DNA of 33,247 bases from Treponema sp. (GCA_024681195.1 JAILBH010000094.1:1-33247), one strand, 5' to 3'; numbered from the stretch's first letter, positions 24,048 through 31,574 are shown. Program-made: numbers and translations. The notes: a model not told the origin generated them from the letters alone.

Positions 24048-24587
24048 TTAATGGCGGTAAAAATCGACGATAGAACGGCCATAAATTCGCTGATCTGTAC
24101 GTTTTAATGAGCCGATTGTATCAGGCATAAAATGCTCTTCCGGTCTGTGAACCATAATTATACCATCAGGTGAAAGCATTCCGTTTTTGTCGGCCTGTTC
24201 TACAAGCTGTTCGTGAAATTTATAAGGGAAGGGTGGATCAAAAAAAATATAATCAAAAGATTTCTTACAACGTTTAATAAAATATTCTACAGGCATAAAA
24301 TGACATTGAATTTTTATGCCCAATTCTTTTTCTGTAATTTTTACATTATTTAAAAGTGTGGAAGTTTTGATTTTGTCTTTTTCGCAAAGTTCAATATGGG
24401 TTGCTCCGCGGGATGCTGCTTCAATTGCAATTGTTCCCGAACCCGAAAAAAGATCAAGCCAGGATTTTCCGGTAAGGTCACCAAGTATAGAAAAAACAGA
24501 TTCACGCATTCTGTCCATGGCCGGTCTGATTATTCCGTCAGGGCATTCGATGATTCTTCCTTTTAATGTTCCGCCAGTTATTCTCAT
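24048..24587 (-). CDS. rsmD: 16S rRNA (guanine(966)-N2)-methyltransferase
   Basis: RsmD methylates G966 of 16S rRNA during 30S assembly. The 179-residue protein begins MRITGGTLKGRIIECP with the substrate-side RPAMDRMRESVFSIL, the SAM-binding LDLFSGSGTIAIEAASRGA and the catalytic DYIFFDPPFPYK (DPPF). Length is standard. Its ATG overlaps the ankyrin protein's TGA by 4 bases, so the two are coupled even though their functions look unrelated. Confidence 0.95.
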   Translation of the reverse strand: MRITGGTLKGRIIECPDGIIRPAMDRMRESVFSILGDLTGKSWLDLFSGSGTIAIEAASRGATHIELCEKDKIKTSTLLNNVKITEKELGIKIQCHFMPVEYFIKRCKKSFDYIFFDPPFPYKFHEQLVEQADKNGMLSPDGIIMVHRPEEHFMPDTIGSLKRTDQRIYGRSIVDFYRH

Positions 24588-26671
24588 TTTTTATTTAAAG
24601 CCCAGTAAGTGTCATCATGTGGTAAAGAGGAATTCTGTTTTGCAAAATCAAAAGCAGTTTTACCATCGGAAGTACGAAGTGAAGTTGAAGCACCGTATTC
24701 AAGCAGCTTTTTAATGATTGCAGTGGAAGATGAATATTGTGCAGCATACATAAGAGGACTCTTTCCATTGTAGAATGTATTTAGAGGAATTGCTTTTTGA
24801 AGGAATAGTTCTGTTTTGGCAAGCTTTGAAGAATCACTTACAGAATTATCAGAAAGCATAAGGATAAATGCCTGCATGACGTCTTTTTCCAAAGCTGTGT
24901 AATATGAAAGAAGCTTTTTAATTACAGCAGGATTTGAATTATAAGTCGCAGCAAGCGAAAGAGCCGAAACATTAAAACGGTTTTTATTTTTAATATCTGC
25001 GCCCTGTCCAATAAGCTGCTCAATTATTATAAGATTTTCCTGATAGCGAACTGCATACATAAGGGCTGTCCAGCCGTCATTATCTTTTAGATTTACGTTT
25101 GCACCCGAAGTAATAAGTTTTTTTAATTCCTTATCATTTCCAGTTTTTGCAGCATTCATTAAGAGTGTAACACCTTTTGAATCTGCCTCGTCAGGATTAA
25201 GAATTATATTTTCATCTTCGTCCTCATCATCAGACGGAAGAGCAATTGTCTTTTTGGGTGCGTAATCAAGAAGGTTTTCTCTCTGATAACGGTTTACGTT
25301 TGTTGTGGCTTCGGTGCTTATAGGAAGCTCGAATGTGCTTTCGGGTTCGGTTGCAGCTGGTGTGGCAGTTTCAACAGGGGCTTGGGCTTCAGTTGGTGCA
25401 GGTGTTGGTTCGGGTTCTGGTGCGGCAGCGGCTTCTTGTGTTTCAGTTGCTGCTGGCAGAGGTGCTGGTTCTGGTATTGCAGCTTGTGTCGGAACCGGAA
25501 CAGGGGCAGGAGTTACAACAGGAGCCGGGGTTGGAGCCGGTACTGGTGCAGGTGCTGGCGTTGCAGCGGGAGCCGGTATTGACGGTGTTTGTGCAACAGA
25601 AGGTGAAGGAATTGGCTGTACCTGGCTTGGTGGATTTAAGAATTCTGTATATTCAGCATTGTTTTTTTCTGGATGTAGAATATCCGGCTCAGAAAAACGT
25701 GAGGCAGTCTTTGGCTCAGATGTGGTTGTGGCTTCTACAGGGGTAGAGGTTACGACTTGGGCTTGAGTTGCAGCTGGAGTTTGGGTTGCTGCTGGAGTTT
25801 GGGTTGCTGCTGGGGCCGGAGTTTCGGTTTGTGCGGTGGCTGCTGCTGGAGTTGTTGTTTCAGCTTGAGCTGGGGCCGGAGTTTCGGCTTGTGCGGGGGC
25901 TTCAGCTACGTCAGTGGATTCAACCGGTGCGGGGGCTTCAGCTACGTCAGTGGATTCAACCGGTGCGAGGGCTGCAGCTTCTTCAGCAGCTTGATCCGGC
26001 TGGGCTGTGGCTGCGACCTGTGCTGTGGCTGCGACCTGGGCTGTGGCTTCAACCGGTTCGGCGGCTGCAACAGCTTCTCTTGATTCAAACGGCGCAGCAG
26101 CTGCAGCTTCTTCAGCAGCTTTTTCTTCCGGAGCTGTAGCTGCAACTTCTTCAACAGATTCCGGCTCTGCTTCCGGTGCCGGGGCTACTTCAGTTTCGGC
26201 TTCTGCAACAGAAGCTTCTGGAGTTTCTTCAGGTGTTGTAATTTCAAGTTTTGTAGGTTGGGTAAGATAATTAGTAAAAAAATATTTTTCGTAAGTATCT
26301 GCAACGCCAAACGCAGAAATATCTTCCTTTACCTTTTTGAATTCATCGGCAAAGAATTTTTCGGGATTTTTGGTAATATAAGTTTTGTTTTTGGCAATAC
26401 AATAATCTTTATCAGGTTTAAGAGAATTTGCAATCCAGATAAGAACAATTTGTTCACGACTGTCTACAGGCCCGCAGACAACGTTTCCTGCTTTTGTTTT
26501 ATTTTTGAGTTCACAAATGTACCAGCTTTTTGGAGTTTCTTCAGTTTCGTTTATTTTTGACAGAACATTAGAAGGTATATTAGAAAGCTCTTTCTTTTTT
26601 GCAGAAAAAGCCTGGGAACTTATTAAAGACAGGAACAGAAAAACTAAAACAATTCTTCTCTTAAAATTCAT
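24584..26671 (-). CDS. Exported Ala/Pro/Glu-rich protein with C-terminal ankyrin repeats
   Basis: A 695-residue protein with a signal peptide (KRRIVLVFLFLSLISSQAFS), a globular N-terminal part with four or so cysteines (about 25-140), a low-complexity Ala/Pro/Glu/Thr linker of roughly 320 residues, a short acidic stretch (SDDEDEDENI) and four to five ankyrin repeats (about 495-680, for example GVTLLMNAAKTGNDKELKKLI). The linker is rich in AP and PAP units and probably spans the periplasm as an extended tether, with the ankyrins as the binding part. The start is set at the ATG at 26671, since GGAG lies 12 bases upstream and the signal peptide begins there; the track's 26689 start has no ribosome-binding site. 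It is coupled to rsmD. Function unknown. Confidence 0.75.
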   Translation of the reverse strand: MNFKRRIVLVFLFLSLISSQAFSAKKKELSNIPSNVLSKINETEETPKSWYICELKNKTKAGNVVCGPVDSREQIVLIWIANSLKPDKDYCIAKNKTYITKNPEKFFADEFKKVKEDISAFGVADTYEKYFFTNYLTQPTKLEITTPEETPEASVAEAETEVAPAPEAEPESVEEVAATAPEEKAAEEAAAAAPFESREAVAAAEPVEATAQVAATAQVAATAQPDQAAEEAAALAPVESTDVAEAPAPVESTDVAEAPAQAETPAPAQAETTTPAAATAQTETPAPAATQTPAATQTPAATQAQVVTSTPVEATTTSEPKTASRFSEPDILHPEKNNAEYTEFLNPPSQVQPIPSPSVAQTPSIPAPAATPAPAPVPAPTPAPVVTPAPVPVPTQAAIPEPAPLPAATETQEAAAAPEPEPTPAPTEAQAPVETATPAATEPESTFELPISTEATTNVNRYQRENLLDYAPKKTIALPSDDEDEDENIILNPDEADSKGVTLLMNAAKTGNDKELKKLITSGANVNLKDNDGWTALMYAVRYQENLIIIEQLIGQGADIKNKNRFNVSALSLAATYNSNPAVIKKLLSYYTALEKDVMQAFILMLSDNSVSDSSKLAKTELFLQKAIPLNTFYNGKSPLMYAAQYSSSTAIIKKLLEYGASTSLRTSDGKTAFDFAKQNSSLPHDDTYWALNKK
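25768..26040 (-). repeat. In-frame minisatellites in the ankyrin protein linker
   Basis: Three tandem repeats are visible. A 36-base unit (12 residues) occurs twice identically at 25891-25926 and 25927-25962, with a partial third copy after it. An 18-base unit occurs at 25768-25785, 25786-25803 and partly beyond. Another 18-base unit occurs at 26005-26022 and 26023-26040. All are multiples of three, so copy-number change would alter linker length without a frameshift. Confidence 0.85.
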
Positions 26672-26724
26672 TTCTATATTATACTCCATATTATAATTTT
26701 TTACAATGATAGCCTATATCCTTA

Positions 26725-26753
26725 TTGACGGACAAAAGCGGTTTCAATATAAT
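26725..26753 (+). promoter_or_regulatory. Sigma-70-type promoter of the rpsF-ssb-rpsR-rplI operon
   Basis: TTGACG (26725-26730), a 17-base spacer and TATAAT (26748-26753). The implied start near 26760 gives a leader of about 170 bases before rpsF, unusually long for this window. Confidence 0.8.
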
Positions 26754-26801
26754 AATAAAACATCCTTGGAAGCCTTAAATGTGGCTTTCCTTTGTCCATA
26801 A

Positions 26802-26892
26802 GGAGGAATAGGAATTCTGCTTATATGCAAATTCCTGTTTTACATTTCAATAATCGTCGATTGATGGAGTGTATTACTGTCCTCCGAAATGT
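26802..26892 (+). promoter_or_regulatory. Structured rpsF leader, candidate S6:S18 autoregulatory element
   Basis: Several pairings are possible: GGAGGA (26802-26807) with TCCTCC (26880-26885); AGGAATT with AATTCCT (hairpin near 26810-26836); ACATTTC (26842-26848) with GAAATGT (26886-26892); GGAG (26866-26869) with CTCC (26882-26885). The first and third cross each other, so they are either exclusive or form a pseudoknot. A CCG trinucleotide (26884-26886) sits directly at the foot of the ACATTTC stem, as in the S6:S18-binding leader described for other bacteria. This is a candidate, not a confirmed match. Confidence 0.4.
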
Positions 26893-26928
26893 TCTGCTCT
26901 GGCAGGATGAAAATTTCAGGAGATACTT

Positions 26929-27213
26929 ATGAAAAAGTATGAACTTATGGCTATTTTTCCACTTGAGGAAGAAAAGTCAAAAAAAGGTGCTGAAGACGTA
27001 AAAAGCACTCTCGCCAAATTCGGTGCGGAAATTGAAGAAGAAAAACCTTTCGGTGACCGCGATCTTACCTACGAAATCAAAAAACAGAAACGTGGACGCT
27101 TCGTTCTTTATACAATGAAGCTTAATCCTGGCAAAATTGCTGAAATTGATAAAGATTTCAAGATTAATATGAATCTTTTGAAGTATCAGTTTGTTCGTAT
27201 TGACGAAAAATAA
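26929..27213 (+). CDS. rpsF: Small-subunit ribosomal protein S6
   Basis: A 94-residue S6 with the ferredoxin-like fold. It begins MKKYELMAIFPLEEE and has FGDRDLTYEIKKQKRGRFVLY and the terminal LLKYQFVRIDEK. S6 binds S18 and central-domain 16S rRNA on the platform of the 30S subunit. AGGAG lies 5-7 bases before the ATG. It starts the classic rpsF-ssb-rpsR-rplI operon and probably controls it together with S18 through the leader. Confidence 0.96.
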   Translation: MKKYELMAIFPLEEEKSKKGAEDVKSTLAKFGAEIEEEKPFGDRDLTYEIKKQKRGRFVLYTMKLNPGKIAEIDKDFKINMNLLKYQFVRIDEK

Positions 27214-27251
27214 TCAATATCGCCAAACAATAAATCATTAAGGAGCTTTAT

Positions 27252-27731
27252 ATGACAGATTTAAATCATGTTGTTCTTATTGGACGTCTTACAAAAGACT
27301 TGGGAACTGACGAAAGAAGTTTCGGTTATATTGCTAACGGCCAGGCAAGGGCAAATGTGAGCATAGCTGTCAATAGAAGCAAGAAAACTGGTGATCAGTG
27401 GGGCGATGAAGTAAATTATTTTGACGTTACAATCTGGGGAAAAACTGCCGAAAACCTTAAACCATATCTTACTAAAGGCAAGCAGATTGCTGTAGATGGA
27501 TATCTTAAGCAGGACCGTTGGGAAAAAGACGGACAGAAGATGAGTAAGGTTACTATTGTAGCTAACAATGTTCAGCTTTTGGGCGGAAGAAACGATGGAG
27601 CACCAGCTTCATCAGGAGCTCCAAAGTTCCAGCCTAACACAGCATCTTCTGGCGAAGGTTTTTCAGGTGGATATCAGTCTGAGTCATTTGGCGAAACTGG
27701 AAGTGACTTCCCAGAGGATATACCGTTCTAA
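27252..27731 (+). CDS. ssb: Single-stranded DNA-binding protein
   Basis: A 159-residue SSB with an OB-fold (about 1-110; NHVVLIGRLTKDLG, VNYFDVTIWGKTAENLKPYL, GKQIAVDGYLKQDRWEKDG) and a short Gly/Ser/Pro linker ending in the acidic tip DFPEDIPF, which docks replication and repair partners. It protects single-stranded DNA at forks and is usually a tetramer. AAGGAG precedes the ATG by 6 bases. Between rpsF and rpsR it has the normal neighbours of the operon. Confidence 0.97.
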   Translation: MTDLNHVVLIGRLTKDLGTDERSFGYIANGQARANVSIAVNRSKKTGDQWGDEVNYFDVTIWGKTAENLKPYLTKGKQIAVDGYLKQDRWEKDGQKMSKVTIVANNVQLLGGRNDGAPASSGAPKFQPNTASSGEGFSGGYQSESFGETGSDFPEDIPF

Positions 27732-27747
27732 TTGTTTAGATTTAATG

Positions 27748-27767
27748 GACCGTTAATGGTCTTACAC
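27748..27767 (-). repeat. Palindrome sharing the GTGTAAGACC...GGTC core of the glgC-flanking repeat
   Basis: On the minus strand this reads GTGTAAGACC-N6-GGTC, identical to the 5' flank and stem of the repeat at 5485-5512 but with a different 6-base loop (ATTAAC) and a divergent right flank. It lies in the 49-base gap between ssb and rpsR. It could be a third, degraded or distinct copy, or a chance match. Confidence 0.4.
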
Positions 27768-27780
27768 TAAGGAGATTTAT

Positions 27781-28116
27781 ATGTCTGAAGAAAATAAGGA
27801 AATGGAAGAAAAACAGGAAATCTTGTCACAGGAAGTACAGATGAGCGAAGTTGCACCAGAGAATGAAGGCCGCGAAGATGATCGCGATGGTCGTTCTAAG
27901 GGAAAGACATATTTCCGCAAGAAGGTTTGCCGTTTCTGTGCAAACAAAACAAAGATTGATTACAAGGATGCAGATGTATTGCGCCGTTATATGACAGAAA
28001 GAGGAAAGATTCTTCCTCGCCGCATTACCGGTACTTGTGCAAAGCACCAGCGCGAAGTTGCTAAGGCAATCAAACGTGCCCGCTCAATCAGTCTGCTTCC
28101 ATTCGTTGCAGATTAA
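27781..28116 (+). CDS. rpsR: Small-subunit ribosomal protein S18 with acidic N-terminal extension
   Basis: The C-terminal 65 residues are a standard zinc-binding S18: [52 protein letters not shown], with Cys, Cys, Cys and His ligands present. Residues 1-45 are an extra, strongly acidic stretch ([18 protein letters not shown] and then [16 protein letters not shown]) not found in ordinary S18 of about 75 residues. AAGGAG lies 8 bases before the ATG, so this start is well supported and the extension is probably translated. S18 sits next to S6 on the 30S platform. Confidence 0.93.
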   Translation: MSEENKEMEEKQEILSQEVQMSEVAPENEGREDDRDGRSKGKTYFRKKVCRFCANKTKIDYKDADVLRRYMTERGKILPRRITGTCAKHQREVAKAIKRARSISLLPFVAD

Positions 28117-28125
28117 AATTAATTC

Positions 28126-28152
28126 GAAAAGCCTCATACTCCGAGGTTTTTC
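28126..28152 (+). other. Stem-loop between rpsR and rplI
   Basis: GAAAAGCCTC pairs with GAGGTTTTTC over a 7-base loop (10 bp with one G-U pair). The descending arm ends in a T-rich stretch but no clean T-run follows, so it is more likely a weak attenuator or processing/stability hairpin than a full terminator. Confidence 0.5.
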
Positions 28153-28180
28153 AAAAAATAAATAATTCAGGAGCTTGAAA

Positions 28181-28765
28181 ATGAAAGTAATTCTTAACGT
28201 AGACGTTAAATCACTGGGAGAAGAAGGAGACGTAAAAAACGTTGCTAACGGATATGCACGTAATTTCCTTCTTCCACGTAATCTTGCTGTACCTTACAAT
28301 GAGGCAACAGTATTGATGTTTGAAGCACGCAAGGCCGAAATTGAGGCTCGCAAGGAACTTAAGAGAAAGGATTCTGCAAGTCTTAAAGAAAAGCTCGAAG
28401 CTGCTAATGTAGAAGTAATAATGCCAGCTGGAGCAAACGGTAAGCTTTATGGTGCCGTTTCTGCAAACGTTGTTGCAGAAGCTCTTACAAAACTTGGATT
28501 TGAAATTGAACGCAAACGCATTGAACTTCCTGGAGCTGCAATCAAGTCTGTTGGTACATACAAAATCATCATTAAGCTTTACGAAGCACAGACAGCAGAG
28601 ATTCATGTTGTTGTAAAGGCACAGAATATCGAAGCACCTGCTGAAGAAAAACCAGCTAAGGGAAAGAAAGAAGCTAAGACAGAAAAACCTGCTGAAGCAC
28701 CTGCTGCTGAACCACAGGCCGAAACTCCTGCTGAACCAGCTGCAGAAGAAGCAAAAACAGAGTAG
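28181..28765 (+). CDS. rplI: Large-subunit ribosomal protein L9 with Ala/Pro/Glu tail
   Basis: A 194-residue L9. The N-terminal domain MKVILNVDVKSLGEEGDVK and GYARNFLLPRNLAVPYN, the long connecting helix and the C-terminal rRNA-binding domain (GKLYGAVSANVVAEAL) fill about 1-148. The last 46 residues are an extra Glu/Ala/Pro/Lys-rich tail of repeated PAE/EKPA-type units. L9 binds 23S rRNA at the base of the L1 stalk. The start is the ATG at 28181, 7 bases after GGAG; the track's TTG at 28175 would leave no room for the ribosome-binding site. Confidence 0.95.
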   Translation: MKVILNVDVKSLGEEGDVKNVANGYARNFLLPRNLAVPYNEATVLMFEARKAEIEARKELKRKDSASLKEKLEAANVEVIMPAGANGKLYGAVSANVVAEALTKLGFEIERKRIELPGAAIKSVGTYKIIIKLYEAQTAEIHVVVKAQNIEAPAEEKPAKGKKEAKTEKPAEAPAAEPQAETPAEPAAEEAKTE

Positions 28766-28794
28766 TTTTTTTAAGCATTCTGTTTTATACTAAT

Positions 28795-28830
28795 AAGGGT
28801 TGTCTTTTAATTAAAGACAGCCCTTTTTTG
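28795..28830 (+). terminator. Intrinsic terminator after rplI
   Basis: AGGGTTGTCTTT pairs with AAAGACAGCCCT (12 bp with one G-U pair) across TAATT and is followed by six T. It separates the ribosomal operon from dnaB, whose ATG follows 21 bases later. Read-through to dnaB is possible because no strong promoter lies between them. Confidence 0.88.
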
Positions 28831-28850
28831 TCGTCTAATGGGAGTAGAAT

Positions 28851-30182
28851 ATGGATATATCAAGAAGTGAATTAGAAAAAAGAACACCACCACATAATAT
28901 TGAAGCAGAACAGGCTGTACTTGGCGGACTTTTATTTGACTGGAATGCAATGGCAGATGTTGTTTCTTCATTGCGACCTGAACGTTTTTATTCAATTCAA
29001 AATCAGATAATTTATGAAGCACTTTTAAAGCTTTATACCAAAGGTATTAAAGCTGATACAATCTCCCTTGTAGACGAATTAACTAAAGAAGGAAAAATTG
29101 AACAGGCAGGTGGGCCTGCTTATGTAGCCTCTCTTACTCAGATGGTTCCGTCTGCTGCAAATATAGAAAACTATTCAAACATTGTTCTGGATTGTGCTAC
29201 AAGACGCGATCTTATGAAGATTGCAACAGAATTACGCGAACAGGCAGCAAGTCAAACTGGTCACGATTCAAGTGCTCTGCTTGATATGGCCGAACAAAAG
29301 ATTTTCTCTCTTTCTGAACGGAATGAGACAACAAAAGTTAAAGAAATGAGAGATATCATCATCGAAGATATTGAAATTATTGAAGCCAGATTTAAAAGTA
29401 AGAGTGAATTTACAGGTGTACCAAGTGGAATTATCACTCTTGATATGATGACTTCGGGCTTTCAGAATTCTGAACTTATCATTATTGGTGCGCGACCTTC
29501 TATTGGTAAGACTGCGCTTGCGCTTTCTATGATGCAGCATATTGCTCTGGAACGTAAAATTCCTTGCGGATTCTTTTCTCTTGAAATGCCTTACCAGTCA
29601 ATCGGTATGCGTCTTTTGTCTATGTCTTCACATGTAGATATGAGCCGTATGAGGTCTGGTATGTTAAAAACTAAAGACTTTCAGCAGATTCAAGATTCTG
29701 CAGCCCGCTGGTTTAATGCTCCTTTATATACAGTAGATACACCTAACATGAGGCTTTTGGATCTTAGAGCCATGGCAAGACGTATGGTTGTAAATCATCA
29801 GGTAAAAATCATTTTTATTGACTATATTGGTTTGATAACTACCGAAAATAGCAGTGCACCTGTTTATGAGCAGGTTTCAGAAATTTCTAAATCCTTAAAG
29901 GCACTTGCCCGCGAACTTGAAATTCCGATTGTAGCGCTTTGTCAGGTTGCCCGTGATGCAGAAGGTAAGGAACCAAATCTTGCGCAGTTACGTGGTTCTG
30001 GTTCTATTGAACAGGATGCCGATGTTGTAATGTTTATTGACCGTGAACGACCTAAAGATGATTCTACTGCTGTCCAGGATGCAAAGATTATTCTTGCAAA
30101 ACAGCGTAACGGTCCAACAGGTAATATTGATATTATGTTTATTCCTGCTTACTCAACGTTTGCAAATAAGAAAAAGGAATAA
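28851..30182 (+). CDS. dnaB: Replicative DNA helicase
   Basis: DnaB is the hexameric 5'-3' fork helicase and primase partner. The 443-residue protein has the N-terminal helical domain (PPHNIEAEQAVLGGLLFD, about 10-110), a linker, and the RecA-like motor with Walker A IIGARPSIGKTALALSMM (about 212-228), Walker B VKIIFIDYIGLI, and the C-terminal GSIEQDADVVMFIDRE and AKQRNGPTG motifs. No intein is present. GGGAG lies 8 bases before the ATG. It follows rplI, the usual order in many bacteria. Confidence 0.97.
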   Translation: MDISRSELEKRTPPHNIEAEQAVLGGLLFDWNAMADVVSSLRPERFYSIQNQIIYEALLKLYTKGIKADTISLVDELTKEGKIEQAGGPAYVASLTQMVPSAANIENYSNIVLDCATRRDLMKIATELREQAASQTGHDSSALLDMAEQKIFSLSERNETTKVKEMRDIIIEDIEIIEARFKSKSEFTGVPSGIITLDMMTSGFQNSELIIIGARPSIGKTALALSMMQHIALERKIPCGFFSLEMPYQSIGMRLLSMSSHVDMSRMRSGMLKTKDFQQIQDSAARWFNAPLYTVDTPNMRLLDLRAMARRMVVNHQVKIIFIDYIGLITTENSSAPVYEQVSEISKSLKALARELEIPIVALCQVARDAEGKEPNLAQLRGSGSIEQDADVVMFIDRERPKDDSTAVQDAKIILAKQRNGPTGNIDIMFIPAYSTFANKKKE

Positions 30183-30186
30183 AAAA

Positions 30187-30212
30187 AAGCCCGGCATTTT
30201 AAGACCGGGCTT
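30187..30212. terminator. Bidirectional terminator between dnaB and the AspT-type transporter
   Basis: AAGCCCGG and CCGGGCTT form an 8-bp stem over a 10-base loop. On the minus strand it is followed by an unbroken run of eight T, a perfect terminator for the transporter. On the plus strand the run is interrupted (TTCATTTTTA), so termination of dnaB is weaker. Confidence 0.85.
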
Positions 30213-30230
30213 CATTTTTATATTGGATTA

Positions 30231-31466
30231 TTATCTAAAGAATATAATCAGAAGCTGAGAAACAATTACTACTGCAACAAGTGCAATAGGGTAAGTAGAA
30301 GCATATGCACCTGCTACCTTTTCTGTTTTGGCAGTTCCAATCAAAGTTCCGAGAGCTGGAGTAGATGTCATACCACCACAGATTGAACCAAGGTTATTGA
30401 GAAGGTTGAGCTTGAGTACATACTTTGCAAAGATAAATCCGATTATCATTGGAAGAAGTGTCATGATAATTCCATAGATAAAGTATACCCATTCAAAGTA
30501 CTTAACGAAGCTTGCACCACCGGCAACACCGGCACCAATCAAAAAGAGCATAAGACCAAGTTCACGGAAAACCTTGAGGGTTGCTTCTTCAGGCATAATC
30601 TTGATTTTTCCGATTTTCTGGAAGTGTCCAAAGATGAGGGCCAGGATAAGGCAGCCGCCTGTTGTTGTAAGAGAGAAGTTTCCGAACTTGAAGGAACCAA
30701 CTAAGATACCAAGAAGTGCTACAACAGAGAAAGGACAGAATCCAAGAGGATCAAGTTCGAGTTCTGAACCTGTGAGCTTGCCTGGAGCTTCTGGAGCCGA
30801 TTCGCTAAGCTTTGTGCGTTCTGCATCCATGTCTGCTCTTTCGAACTTTGGAACAAGCTGTACAAAAAGAACAACTCCAATTACACCAAAGAGGTATGCA
30901 ATTCCATGTCCTACAGCTACAATATCTTCGAGCTGGTTTGCAGTAAAGAGAGCTGAGTCTGTTACAGTAGCTTTTGCCGCAGAGAAGGCTGGAGTAGAAG
31001 TAAGAGAACCAGAAAGAAGTCCAACGAGCATAGCGCTTACTTCTTCGAGCGGACGATCAAAAATCTTAAAGTCAAACCAGATACAGGCTGCACAGCTAAG
31101 ACCACCGATTACAATAATGATAAGTCCAAGAAGAATGTAAGATTTAAAGTTCTTCTTAAGATCTCCAAAGAAGCTTGGGCCTGCAATAAAACCTACAGAG
31201 GTTACGAAAAGGATGAGACCAAGATTTTCTACAATCTTGAGTGCATTAGAAACATAAGTTGTTCCGCCAACCTTAAGTTGTTCTGAAAGAGGGTTGTAAA
31301 GGAAAGCTCCGAACAAAAGTGCAACAATGAATACACCTGCAGTTCCCAAAGAAACACCTTTAATAGTGATTCTACCAAGAAGGTATCCTAATCCGGCGAT
31401 TAAGAATACACAAAAAGTTAAAAATGTAATTGTTTTGATTGATAAGATTCCACCAAAAAGAACCAT
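30231..31466 (-). CDS. AspT/YidE-family membrane transporter lacking RCK_C domains
   Basis: A 411-residue inner-membrane protein of the aspartate:alanine exchanger (AAEx) family. It has about ten membrane spans arranged in two homologous halves, each with a serine/threonine-proline signature: GLLSGSLTSTPAFSAA (about 150-165) and CGGMTSTPALGTLIG (about 365-380). AspT and YidE proteins are usually about 560 residues with two RCK_C (TrkA-C) domains in the central loop. Here the loop is only about 40 polar residues (ERADMDAERTKLSESAPEA). Substrate is not readable; amino or dicarboxylic acid exchange is the family's typical role. GAGG lies about 8 bases before the ATG; the promoter is at 31502-31530. 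Confidence 0.83.
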   Translation of the reverse strand: MVLFGGILSIKTITFLTFCVFLIAGLGYLLGRITIKGVSLGTAGVFIVALLFGAFLYNPLSEQLKVGGTTYVSNALKIVENLGLILFVTSVGFIAGPSFFGDLKKNFKSYILLGLIIIVIGGLSCAACIWFDFKIFDRPLEEVSAMLVGLLSGSLTSTPAFSAAKATVTDSALFTANQLEDIVAVGHGIAYLFGVIGVVLFVQLVPKFERADMDAERTKLSESAPEAPGKLTGSELELDPLGFCPFSVVALLGILVGSFKFGNFSLTTTGGCLILALIFGHFQKIGKIKIMPEEATLKVFRELGLMLFLIGAGVAGGASFVKYFEWVYFIYGIIMTLLPMIIGFIFAKYVLKLNLLNNLGSICGGMTSTPALGTLIGTAKTEKVAGAYASTYPIALVAVVIVSQLLIIFFR

Positions 31467-31501
31467 GATATGACCTCAAAAATATGAAAAATAATTAAAA
31501 T

Positions 31502-31530
31502 ATTATATATAAAATCATAGTTTTCTTCAA
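31502..31530 (-). promoter_or_regulatory. Promoter of the AspT-type transporter
   Basis: On the minus strand TTGAAG (31530-31525), a 17-base spacer and TATAAT (31507-31502), about 36 bases before the transporter ATG. Confidence 0.65.
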
Positions 31531-31545
31531 TATATGGATAATGTC

Positions 31546-31574
31546 TTGTAAAACTTCACTATTTGAATTAATAT
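31546..31574 (+). promoter_or_regulatory. Probable promoter of the diguanylate cyclase
   Basis: TTGTAA (31546-31551), a 17-base spacer and TAATAT (31569-31574), about 33 bases before the start codon. It lies back to back with the divergent transporter promoter, 16 bases apart, so the two could interfere or share an operator. Confidence 0.45.

Noticed and set aside
25891-25962. Tandem 36-base repeats considered as a CRISPR-like array
   Set aside because: The units are directly adjacent with no spacers and are in frame with the protein.
25305-26270. Several Gly/Val/Trp/Cys-rich plus-strand frames opposite the ankyrin protein linker
   Set aside because: They arise from the GC-rich Ala/Pro codon repeats read on the other strand; low-complexity translation with no start signals.
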